Shown here piece by piece: positions 54,401-64,000 of a stretch of DNA of 64,000 nucleotides. The stretch spans positions 1-64,000 of the forward strand of contig CAJNDS010000463.1 in assembly GCA_905221605.1 (NCBI GenBank). The letters run 5' to 3'. The DNA comes from Symbiodinium natans. Taxonomy: Eukaryota > Sar > Dinophyceae > Suessiales > Symbiodiniaceae. Below the pieces are notes generated by a model. That model did no database searches and had not been told where the DNA came from. It saw only the letters and a list, made by a program, of their open reading frames with translations. A program made the translations under genes and the position numbers. Each line of letters opens with the position of its first letter. The stretch's first letter is position 1.

Positions 54401-54901
54401 GACATTTGTGAAACTACCTTTTTTATAAACCCTAAACTTTAAACGCTACACATCTTCATGGGGAGCCCATGGGGGCCACGATGTGCTTTCGATGCTTCGG
54501 AAACTTCCCCCCCCTGGCTGTGGTTTTGAAATGCGATATATCGGAGGAGGACACGTCTTGTGCTGGTCCTTGTGCTCAGCACCAAACCAGCCCAGGGAAA
54601 ACCACGTGTGTGTTTGTAATGTACCCAGAAGATACTCGTGAAAATTTTCTCTCAGCAATCCCAGGAACTTGTGCCACGAAAAGCTTTTGAAAATTTTTCA
54701 AACTTTCATTTTGTTTCGAGCGTTTGGTTTCGTCAACCTTGAATATGGAGTGGACCGCGGGCCCAGTGGGGAGGGGGGCTTTCGCCTGTCCTGTGAACCT
54801 AAGAGCGGTTCAATGGCGCAGTACAGCGTGCATGTGTTGTGTGCATGTGTGCTACCAGCTTAAACTCTCTCATCTTGAACTTGGCTTCCCGCCTCGGCGA
54901 C

Positions 54902-54960
54902 CTCGGTAACACATGATGTCCCACAGCTTGACTGCGCCATCGCTGTCGCCAGCGGGACAA
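54902..54960 (-). CDS. Short WD40-type exon
   Basis: Between AG (54962-54961) and an ACCGAG/GTCGCC donor lies a 59-nt open segment encoding CPAGDSDGAVKLWDIMCYR. GDSDGAVKLWD is the typical end of a WD40 propeller blade. WD40 proteins are scaffolds with many roles. No other blade was found within a few kb, so this is either one exon of a gene with widely spaced exons or a remnant. The splice sites are predictions. Confidence 0.5.
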
Positions 54961-55198
54961 CTACAAGGAAAGCACGGCGCATGGCCCACATTGCAGTTCA
55001 CTAAGCGAGAACCAAAGCTCGACAGCTTCGAGCACAGCCTCAGCGCATAAAACGCATATGAAGTTGGGGCATTCTGTCCAACACAAACATTCGACGGAAC
55101 AAGAGGTCTCAACTTCCAAACTTTCCAACATTTTCGAGTCTACCCCATACTGCTCCCACTCTCGCTGGACTTGAAAAGCACATGCAAGATCCCTGAAG

Positions 55199-55501
55199 TC
55201 ATGCGCCCGATAATTCGCCTTCTGGGGCTTTAGACTTGCTGGGTGACGTGCCTACATGAACTACAGAGGCCCATCGTGAGCCCCGTTCGAGACCCCTGCT
55301 AATCCCCCGGTGACCCCCAGAGCACGGCTGACTCAGCCGATGACAGCCCCAGAGCACGCTCTCCACATCTTTTGACGTCTTGAGGCACAGCGGCTCAAAT
55401 GAGCAACCATCGTTGCCGCAACTTTTGAAGAGCCGAAACCCTGGAAAACCGGTACTATAGGCCGTTTTGATCCGCAGGGCTTCCGGGGTTTCAAGCGTCA
55501 T
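55199..55501 (-). CDS. Unrecognised 100-codon minus-strand frame
   Basis: It starts MTLETPEALRIKTAYSTGFP and continues GFRLFKSCGNDGCSFEPLCL and TSKDVESVLWGCHRLSQ before losing protein-like character. It might be an exon of the minus-strand cluster. No motif, no firm splice sites, and chance is possible. Confidence 0.25.
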   Translation of the reverse strand: MTLETPEALRIKTAYSTGFPGFRLFKSCGNDGCSFEPLCLKTSKDVESVLWGCHRLSQPCSGGHRGISRGLERGSRWASVVHVGTSPSKSKAPEGELSGA

Positions 55502-56290
55502 GGCTCAACAGGGTGCACATGTCAACACCCCGTCTCACTGAGCGTGCCTCATGTCTATCGCGCACTCAGTGCCTAAAAACACGAAAAATTTCGGCCCCTC
55601 AACCTCCCGGACATGCTTGTCACGGAGCATAAGTATCCCTAGCTGAGCTACGGATGTTTCCGCATGTCGGGAGGTGATCGCGCCTTCCAGCTCTAGCCTA
55701 GCAGGCACTCTCGCGCCTCAAGCCGCCTTTGAAGCTCTCGACTCTCTGCTCGCACTTGCATAAGTGCTTCTTCACACCTACGAGGTTCAGTAACCTGTTC
55801 ACGACACCCTGAAGTTCAGGGCATCTACGAATACACTCCCCAAGCTTGCGCACTGCTGTCTTGAGTTTGGGAAGAGCTCGGCGAGGTTGTAGTCGGCGGA
55901 AAGGCGGTTGCCCTAAAAAACATACTCCACCACTGCATCACTTTCATCAGCCCTAGTGGAACACCATAGAAAACCAGAACCACCAACGTCCCAATCCTCG
56001 ATTTATTGCCCCAAAATCCTGCAGCATCTCCCGGTAGAAAAAAGTGAAAAAAGTTGGGGGACGGCGAAACTGCTTAATCAGACTTTACTAAGGTCCACGA
56101 CATCGCTCAACAAGAAATCCAACACTCGTACTACTCGTCAGGTTTTCTCCTTATCCTCACGCCTCGAAACCCCCCGAAAGAGAAGAAGCGGCTGCCGGAT
56201 CAAAAAAATAATAAAAAAGGATCAAAAAAAATTACGCAGCCCAGGATCAAAAAACAAATAAAAAAGGATCAAAAAGAAAATAAACTTCGA
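55502..56290. other. Interval without recognised genes
   Basis: Ordinary-composition sequence that becomes A-rich toward 56280 (GGATCAAAAAAAT-type repeats at 56197-56280). No gene, RNA or splice-supported exon was recognised. Confidence 0.4.
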
Positions 56291-56299
56291 ACGTTCGAG

Positions 56300-56570
56300 T
56301 ACTAAAACTCGATTTTTGGTACGTTTTCGGAACCCGATCGAGGACCCTCTCACACGAAACGCGTGTCGAGGCGCTAAACCTCGAGTTTTGGAAAGGTTTT
56401 CCGGGCACGATTGACGACCCTCCCTCTCACACGAAACGCATCTCGAGGCGCCAAAACTCGAGTTTTGGGACGTTTTCGAAGCACGATCGACAACCCCCTC
56501 ACACGAAACGCATCTCGAGGCGCTTAAACTCGAGTTTTGGTACGTTGCTCGCGACGCGATCGACCAATAT
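56300..56570. repeat. ~75-bp tandem repeat, about 3.5 copies
   Basis: CTCGAGTTTTGG (with a variant at 56306) recurs near 56379, 56456 and 56527. It is followed each time by an ACGTTTTC-like block, a CGATCGA-like block, and CTCACACGAAACGCATCTCGAGGCGC. The repeat contains the palindromes CTCGAG and CGATCG. Confidence 0.9.
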
Positions 56571-56621
56571 ATTATGCATCTCTATATTTATTTATTTATA
56601 TTCATGTTAATCTTAATATTA

Positions 56622-56893
<272 letters not shown>

Positions 56894-56939
56894 CTTGTGA
56901 GTGTGTGGCTCGTGGGGACTCTATGACACCTCCTCAATT

Positions 56940-57440
56940 AAAAACCTGAAACAAACCTGCCTGGAACCTGCCCCCGTGTTCCTTGGCATTCCTGGAATGA
57001 ACGTGAAAAAAACCTGAAAAAAACCTGACAAAAACCTGCCTTCATATTTCGCCGAGTCCAAGCAAACTGACAAAATCCTGAAAAAAAGCTGTCTCTACCG
57101 TTCCGCAATTTTCAAAAATCCTGAAAGAATCCTGAAAAAATCCTGAAACCACCATTTCGCGATGCTCAGAAAAGCTGAACAAAACCTGAAAAAAAGCTGC
57201 CTCCCCGAAATCGCACTCCCAGAAAGCTTCAAAAATGAAACTGACAAAGCGGCCTCCCAATCATCAGCAAAGGTGAAGAAAACCTGGAAAAAAGCTGCCT
57301 CCATCATTTCGCCGTAAAACCTTCCTCCACCATTTCGCAAACCTGAAAATAAAAACTGACCAGAAAAGCTGCCCCGCCTTGTCGCAGCACTCAGCAAAGC
57401 TGAAAAACAATGGGAACAAATTTTGGACTGAAACTTCCAG
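56940..57440. repeat. Degenerate repeat of CCTGAAAAAAAC and CTGCCTCC blocks
   Basis: ACCTGAAAAAAACCTG-like text alternates with AGCTGCCTCCACCATTTCGC-like text at intervals of roughly 60-75 bp, about seven times. The minus-strand Phe-rich frames (FFQVFFTF, FFRFCSAF) come from this repeat. No gene inferred. Confidence 0.75.
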
Positions 57441-58490
57441 CACCAAACCAACAACCGGTATCATCCAGGTACCTCACCTAACTGTCCTCACCTGCCGAAG
57501 GGAAAAAGCTGGGGGCCTAGGACCTAGGACCTGGTGGCCAAGTACTCGTTGCTCGTACATCGTAATTCTGCGCATGTTCACAGCGCAGATCTGCAGCACA
57601 GGTCCCAAAAAGGTATTCCAACTGCAAGTGCTGGGAGACTGTCGGCCACCTCTCCTGCATCTACAAAATGAGCCCGGGAATATTTTTTTGCCCTCGAGAC
57701 GTGTCGGTTTTGCGAAGTCTGAAGCCATGAGCTCAGCTCACTAGGTCACTAGGCCTGGCTAAGCCTGGCAGGGCCTAGCTGGGGGCCTTGCAAGCAATGA
57801 GGCTCCTTTCTGTCGCACCAAAAACTAGTGACTAGTGCCTGGTGAGTGCGGTGGTTCAAAGCCCTCCCTGATGTCGAGTTTGGCCTAGGGCCCCAGGAGC
57901 CGGCGAAGACCACAAGCTGGTCCAAAAACACGTGCCGAGCAGCGTTGTAAAAGCAGCGGCGCTCCTACTAGGCCCTAAACATTGCACATTGTAAGATTGC
58001 AAGATCTACAATGCAATTTTGGGCAGCTTCCCTGACCAGATCTGTGTTTCGGGTATAGGGCTTTAGGACCAGGGCTTTAAGGGATTGCATGGCTACGGTG
58101 AATAACGAAGCGGCTACGGCTACTGGCAGCCAGTTGTCTTCCTGACTAGACTCTCTCGACAATACCAAGAAACCTTTTGACGTTGATGGGCTACACTGAC
58201 CAAACCCCGTCTTTCGGCACCGCTTGACGCTGCTGACACATGGCACTGAAGCCACTGGCTGCACTTGCTGGCGCTCTACAATCTATAGAACCTCGACCTA
58301 GTCGACCTAAGGACCTAGTAGACTTGACCTAAAAAGGGTCGGGGACCTAGACCTAGGACCTAGGACCCAAACCCTAGAGTGGATCTGTCTTGCAGCACCA
58401 GCTCGCACTGGCTTCAAAGTTAAACTGGGTTGTCAAAGACGGAAAATTGGCCTGAAATCACGAAGGCTGCAGCATGGAGTCAGGACTTAC
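57441..58490. other. Probable intron/3' region of the downstream-continuing gene, with CCTAGG-type repeats
   Basis: The gene at 58491-63346 has a donor (GTAAGT) at 58490, so this stretch should be intron plus later exons. CCTAGGACCTAGG-type repeats occur at 57512-57533 and 58300-58372. A minus-strand segment at 57990-58110 (MQSLKALVLKPYTRNTDLVR, then EAAQNCIVDLAILQ) is a candidate exon, but its splice sites were not resolved. Confidence 0.35.
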
Positions 58491-61400
58491 TTCAAGAGCT
58501 CTTCGAGCCGCTCGAAAAGCTTGGGGTGAATGCCGGCACGCCTGTCTTTGTCCGCGATGAGCTCTGAGTGAAGGGCCTGTAGCACGCTTGAGGTCCTCTT
58601 CAGCTTCTCGTCCTCATCACTGCCTTTGCCCGCACGACCCGACAGCGTCTTGATCCCCTGCAAGATCATGACCTCAGAGAGAAAGGTTTTCATGCGGCGA
58701 AACACCGAGCGATTGTTCATGAAGCTGTTCTCAAAGGCATCAAAGTCCAGGTTGATGGGCTGCAAGGACCGCAGAAACTTTCGGAAGTCCTCGAACTGCT
58801 GAAGCTCCTCCATGAATTGACTTTCAGGGGGCTTTGGGATGTCAAAAATGCAAAGATGGTTCTTAGAGTAGCGGCTAAGACTAAGACTAAGAATGACCAA
58901 AGGCTGCCACTGCTAGAGCGAGCACTACACTGCACCACCAAACTATTACGACTCAGGCCCAAGGCAGGACCTAACTACCTGGTCATCTGTTCACAGCCCC
59001 TACCTACCAGCTACCTGAGAAGCGCAATGCTTCACGCAGCCCTGCGTCACTGGCTGCCTACCTGGTCCTGCCCAGCTATGCGGTTACCCATAACTGTAGA
59101 CTACATCCACTGCAGCTCTACCCGACTCTACCCTGTAGCCCCTGACCCTGATGGCTGCCTTCTCGTGCTGCGCAAGGATGTTTCTGAGATCCTTGGGGTT
59201 GCATTGTTGAGAGACCGCATCGCCTGCCGTAAGGATGGCATCCAAGGAGATGTCATCCGCGAAGTCCTTCTTCCAACTGGAGTCTGGCACGCCAAAGGGG
59301 CACTCTTTCTCGAGCAACTTCTTTGTCATCTCGATCAAGACGAGCGACTGGTTGGCGAGCAAGAAGGCCATGCACTCCATGAAGACTTCGGAATCTCTGA
59401 AACCATCGAAGGAGGACCATGTGCTTTCTGGCACTCCCTCACGTGGCGGAATGTCCTGGCCCGTTGTCGCTATGTAGTTGATGAGGTCAGCCTTCTTCGA
59501 CACATAAGCCTCCCGCGCGGCTCCCACAGCTTTCAAACACTGCAGGCCGGCATCCTTTTGCACCCGTCCTTTCGCATCCTTGTCATCCAAAGCCTCCAAG
59601 CTGCTGAGCTGAGCCCTCAATTGGGCTGCTGCTTTTGCCAGCTCGGCCTGAAAGCCTCTCATAGGGCACAAGGCATGTTCGGACATCTTCGCCAGCAGCT
59701 TGATCAAGGACACTGTCATGTTAAGGGTGTCGGGATCCGGCAGCTTCTCAACACTGAGCACCTGCTTCGGTCACTACTGCCAGGCTGCTGGACTCGACCA
59801 GACTTGCCGCTGACTCTGCACGCAAAGCTACAGGAATCTACACGTCGACTCGTCCAGACAAGAGACACTGACTCGTGACTAGACTCTGACTAGACAGACA
59901 CAAGCGGGTGCTGAGCAATGGCTGCTCACAATCCGTGCTTCCACACAATCCCAAAATGTAAACGTAAAGACGTGGAACACTGGACCCTGGGACCGAGGAC
60001 CTTGCACTTGCAGCGTTAGGACAAAAGACGATAGTGCATGGGACCAAACCTTCATTGTTTTCAATCTCTTGCACCAGTTAGGTCCAGTTAGGTTGCAGCA
60101 CAAGCACCGTCTGAAAACATTGTCGAAGAAGACTCGTCGATACATCCCACAGCACACGTTTGCTCTCATCGGGAACGTCGACCCCAGTTTTCGAGAGGAG
60201 CTGCTTGAGCACACTGATGTCGATGGGCACTTCAGGCGGCTTGGTCCTTGCAGTAGCGCACAAGGTCAGTTTTGGACAGAGCCTTTGCATTCTGCTGCGC
60301 CCAACCCTGAAGCTTCTTCCACAGATCCAACTTGTCGGACTTCTTCAGGACCTGTCAAGATTGCACTCCCTCTGTTGTACGAAAGTTACCGTCAGCAGCC
60401 AGGGGGTCTGAGGACTGTGAAGCTCCAAGGCGGGTGGGCCTAGGGCCTAGGGCGTGCAAGTCCAGTGTAGGCCTCACTGAAGTCACTAAACTAGTCGTCT
60501 CAAACTGAGACTTGGGGCCCATCTCTTAAAGGGACTTTAAGACTTACGACTGAGGGCCTTAATAAGGCTGGAGGGCCGGGCCTAGGCCTAGGCCTAGGCC
60601 TAGGCTGAGTCTCGGACTTCGAAGGATTCCAGGGAGCAAAATGAGCCAAAGCAACAACCCAACACAAGATGGCACCTGAACAAGCATGGCAATCTCGCTC
60701 GACAGCACCTCGCCGGCGCCCGCTTCACTGCTCACGATCTTGTCAGCATGATACTCAGCCAGCTCTGCAAGCCTGCTGTCAGCTGCTTTGCAGCTTCCTT
60801 TCCGAAGGCCAGCCCGGATTGCTGGCAACTCCGTCCACACCATGAGCATGTCCGCCAGCGAGCAGCTGTCCGAACTCTCCATCTTGCTCATGCATAGCTG
60901 AAGCTTCGGAGCTTGTATCAGTGAGGTTGCTGAAGTCTTCATGACATCAGCTGCGGCATCACGCCAAAAGCTTCGTGACTCCATGCGAATCTGAGCCTTG
61001 GCGGCTGCCTCTTTTGACAGGACACCCTCAGGCTTGGGCTCTTCCACTGTCAAGAGTGCTTTGATGTTGCGCTCAAAGATGCCGGGGCCTTTGTACTGCA
61101 TCAACTCTGAGACAGCAGCCACGTCATTCAAGCCGTCCACCATGGCAATAGTCCCTGCTGCCTTTACAAAGAGCTGCACCCGTTCAACCGCTTCAGGAAG
61201 CTCCTGAAAGGGTGGCGTGGAGCACCGGGCCTTGAACTCTGCAACTCTCTCTTCCGAGAGACTCTTGTTCAATTCTCGCACGGCGCATATGAGCAACTTC
61301 CGGATTGGTTTCTCGGCCACGTTGTTCAGCAATTCCAGCATCTGGTCTCCGACCGCAACGTCGAGCCACGACTTGATGAAGGCCTGCGGACTAGCGTCTA

Positions 61401-63346
61401 GAGGGCCAAAGTCCTGGAGTCCGAGGTCCTAGGCCGTAGGCTTGGGCTTAGGGTAAGGCCTCGAATCCAAAGGATCTACAAGCTCTACGCTGCTGGACGC
61501 ACTCACGTATGCTGCAACACTGCTACATTGGTACCTGGTACACTGCCCCCACACTATCACTGCCAGACTACCAGGTACCATATTAGACAACAGTAACATC
61601 TTCCCGCCTTGACCAGCGCCTGCTGTTCTGCCACGCTGAGATCGTCCGGTTGCCGCGACGTGTCATCAGCAAAAACCTCCAAGAAGGCACTGTCCTTGTC
61701 CTCGCCTGCCCCGCTTCCTCCAGCCGCTCCAGCCAATGGAGCACAAAGAGCTGGCAACAGCTCCAAGAACTTGGGACTCGCGACGCTGAACTTGGATGCA
61801 GTGAGCGACGAATCCCAAAAGCACAAGCCCGGCAGGACATCTAGCAGCTTCGTCAGAGCGGCCTCAGGATCTTGCAGCGCTTCTGTGATGCAACTCTCGA
61901 AGTCCATCTTGCCGAACTTGACTGTGATGGCAATCCACAAGTTCTTGGACATGCTGGCCTGGTGTTCTGCCAGAGCATTTACCGTCTTGATAAATTTCTC
62001 CTCCTTCATGGTGCTGACGTTGCACGTGGACAAGTCCACAGCCAGCTGGCACAATCCGATGCGGCTCTCAAGAAGAACTGCCTCGCTCGCCTTGTTCACC
62101 ACCAAGGAGTCGAGAACCTTCCTGGCCTCAGCACACAAAGATTACAAGGGCGTTGGTGGAAGCCGCCGTGTCCACTGCTTACTGCTGCTAAAACTCTTTG
62201 TGATAACTGAGCTAGCTGCTAGGTCTGCTACCTGCTAGGTGCTGCTAGGTAAGCACTGAATCACTGAATGGGTCAGCCAACACCAACACTGGCTGCTACT
62301 CAATAAATTTGGCATCACTACACTACACTCAAAAAACTTCTCTGCGTCATCGATCTAGCCTCGCAGCCTCGCGGTCAGGCAGCACTGTAGAGTAGATTGA
62401 GTAGATACTGTATTCATGATTGCCCGAGATAATCGCTCCAATCTCAAACAGCCGCTGCCAACTATAAAAGCAGCTGACTACGTTGACTACAGTGACTACA
62501 TTCTGCAACTGAGCACGCTGCACCATTGAGAACGTTGCCAAGCTTGTCTCCAGCCTTGCTGTTGAAGAACCTGCTGATGTCCATTTTCTGAAGGCATCCT
62601 GCGGGCGGGTAGCCCAGCTCAACGTGCTTCTCATGGACACTCTTCATGTCTTCGTCGTTCGTCCAAGCGGCTGACGAACTACTGATGTCCATGACTTCCG
62701 GTTCTTCCGCAATCTCTTCTGTCGGCGCTGCGCCCTTGCTCCTCCTCTTCGCCTTCGCTTTGGCTTTCGTCTTGGGCGTCGCCTCCACAGCCACGCTACC
62801 AAAGCTGCCCAAACCCGCCACCGGAGCACTTGCTGGCCTGAGCACCTCATCCTCGTCCTCGAAAAACGCATCCTCATCCTCCTGGTCGGCCCTTTCCCCG
62901 TCTGCACCCTCAGCATCACTGGCCTCCATGTGCGCGTCTCGGCCTTGCAGGGTAGCATTGGCCTTCTCCTCAAGGGTCGACCACAGAAGCAAACCGTGAC
63001 GCTGCGAAGCTTGCAGCGGAGTTGGCCTCGACGTGATGTGCTTGCGGGTTGCGAAGTCCAACCAGTTCGATGGCGCCTCTTGGCTGAGTTGGTGCTGCAT
63101 GAGCAGCAAGTGCTCAGCCCCTTCTACCTCAGACTGGTGGAAAAGTCTGATTTTTCTGATACCTTGGGCAATTTCAGGCGGCATGCTGAGCAGGCTCACA
63201 GGAAGGACGTTCAACGCTTTCCCTTCCTCTTGGCTTTGCAGCGTCACGAAGTCTTTCTTTGGGCGGATTCCGAGGTCCTTAAGTTGGACGCCGAAAATCT
63301 TCGTGAGTTCGCTTTCCGTCAGAAGGCCGACGTCGGAGTACACCAT
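58491..63346 (-). CDS. Six-exon gene, large protein of unknown function (3' end not seen)
   Basis: Predicted minus-strand exons are 63346-62534, 62126-61598, 61397-60676, 60351-60108, 59761-59147 and 58831-58491, with introns of 200-407 nt. Phases agree throughout (0, 1, 0, 0, 0, then 2 at GTAAGT), except that exon 4 has one extra nucleotide. About 1,088 residues are covered. Exon 1 begins MVYSDVGLLTESELTKIFGV, with an acidic run at about residues 154-167 and a basic, nuclear-localisation-like KTKAKAKAKRRSK at 192-204. The remaining exons are rich in amphipathic helices (for example LPDPDTLNMTVSLIKLLAKM and VLKQLLSKTGVDVPDESKRV). No family was recognised. A TCTCAG precedes the ATG by five bases, so either an upstream exon or a trans-splice acceptor is possible. 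Nuclear location is only suggested by the basic run. Confidence 0.7.
60234..60240 (-). other. One-nucleotide frame discontinuity at UGA in exon 4
   Basis: On the minus strand the frame VLKKSDKLDLWKKLQGW...LVRYCKDQAA meets GCC GCC TGA at 60234-60232. The +1 frame continues as EVPIDISVLKQLLSKTGVDV up to the donor at 60107. Both halves are protein-like, and the phases of the flanking exons require exactly one nucleotide fewer. Causes could be a sequencing or assembly insertion, a disabling mutation, or +1 ribosomal frameshifting. Confidence 0.7.
60577..60606. repeat. CCTAGG repeat in intron 3
   Basis: Four CCTAGG hexamers in a row, with single or double CCTAGG-like units also at 60433-60450 and 61417-61450. 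All lie in predicted introns of the six-exon gene, and others occur at 57.5 and 58.3 kb. Each hexamer is palindromic. Confidence 0.85.
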
Positions 63347-63461
63347 CTGTCCTGAGAGGCATCTGAAACGACTACGGAAACTGGCTCAGGACTACTGGTT
63401 ACTCACTCGTTGCCAAAGGATACTGAGCTTCGATTTGTTCTGATTCTGACCAATTGCTGAC

Positions 63462-64000
63462 CCCCCACACACACACACACACACACAAAACATACACAAC
63501 ATACACACACACACACAACAGACACGCTCAACATGCACAACACACACACACACACCATACACAAATCACACAACACACACACACACACAACACAACACAA
63601 CACAACACAACACAACACAACACAACACAACACAACACAACACAACACAACACAACACAACACAACACAACACAACACAACACAACACAACACAACACAA
63701 CACACCACACACACACAACACACCACACACCACACACACACACACAAGCAACACACGCGCAACACACGCGCAACACACGCGCAACACACGCGCAACACAC
63801 ACGCAACACACACACGCAACACACACAACACACAGAACACACACGCAACACACAACACAACACACAACACAACACACAACACAACACACAACACAACACA
63901 CAACACAACACACACACAACACACACAACACACAACACACAACACAACACAACACAACACAACACAACACAACACACCACACACACACACACACACACAC
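63462..64000. repeat. CA / CAACA / CACACG microsatellite
   Basis: About 540 bp to the end of the window. (CA)n, then some 24 CAACA pentamers (63588-63703), CAACACACG units (63750-63810) and mixed ACACAACAC. Cys/Val-rich minus-strand frames are artefacts. It may lie in an intron or upstream of the six-exon gene. Confidence 0.97.

Noticed and set aside
58085-58103. Possible spliced-leader match (reverse complement contains ACCGTAGCCAT)
   Set aside because: Only the first 11 bases agree with the dinoflagellate spliced leader. The TTTTGGCTCAAG part is absent, and relict leaders in genes keep the 3' part, so chance is more likely.
58817-59878. 353-codon plus-strand frame
   Set aside because: It spans predicted exon, intron and exon of the minus-strand gene. 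The minus-strand exons have matching phases and protein-like composition, so this is a shadow frame.
61609-62238. 209-codon plus-strand frame
   Set aside because: Shadow of exon 2 of the minus-strand six-exon gene.
63403-64000. Cys/Val-rich frames of 144-197 codons
   Set aside because: Translation of the CA/CAACA microsatellite.

Overview
This looks like nuclear DNA of a eukaryote with telomere repeats of the TTTAGGG/CCCTAAA type. A dinoflagellate is the best fit, though this is inferred. The reasons are the heptamer, very low gene density, genes cut into exons with introns of about 100-400 nt, donor sites where GA is possible beside GT, and nearly all recognisable exons in the right half lying on the minus strand, as in dinoflagellate unidirectional gene clusters. 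No bacterial operons, ribosome binding sites, rRNA, tRNA or CRISPR arrays were seen.

Layout. 1-1500: C-rich sequence, a 111-bp satellite with a G-run/C-run hairpin core, and an AGCCA-type microsatellite. 1.5-28.7 kb: a gene-poor domain in which dozens of short CCCTAAA and TTTAGGG tracts, in both orientations, alternate with 50-300 bp of other sequence. Much of that other sequence is short dispersed repeats, several with inverted termini. At a few places a copy of such a repeat with a telomeric tract can be compared with a copy without it, so some tracts are clearly insertions. 28.67-30.52 kb: a unit of about 1.85 kb bounded by inverted arms of about 90 bp and filled with relatives of the window-start satellite. 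31.65-37.80 kb: five direct copies of a 1.17-1.32 kb unit. 37.8-40.2 kb: exon-like segments of an unrecognised minus-strand gene. 40.2-48.6 kb: mostly non-coding, with microsatellites and a dispersed repeat pair.

The gene-bearing part is 48.6-63.4 kb. It holds a fragment matching the N-terminus of the nearby glycosyltransferase (48.7-48.9 kb), an internally repeated plus-strand gene of unknown function (49.6-50.9 kb), a class I SAM-dependent methyltransferase (51.5-52.2 kb, perhaps with an upstream exon), a glycosyltransferase family 92 gene (53.2-54.4 kb), a lone WD40-type exon (54.9 kb), and a six-exon gene of unknown function (58.5-63.3 kb). The six exons fit together in phase except for one extra nucleotide at a UGA in exon 4. 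The window ends in a long CA/CAACA microsatellite.

Apart from the methyltransferase, the glycosyltransferase and the WD40 exon, no product could be named. The genes do not form an obvious pathway. Exon borders come from reading frame and splice dinucleotides only and should be treated as predictions.
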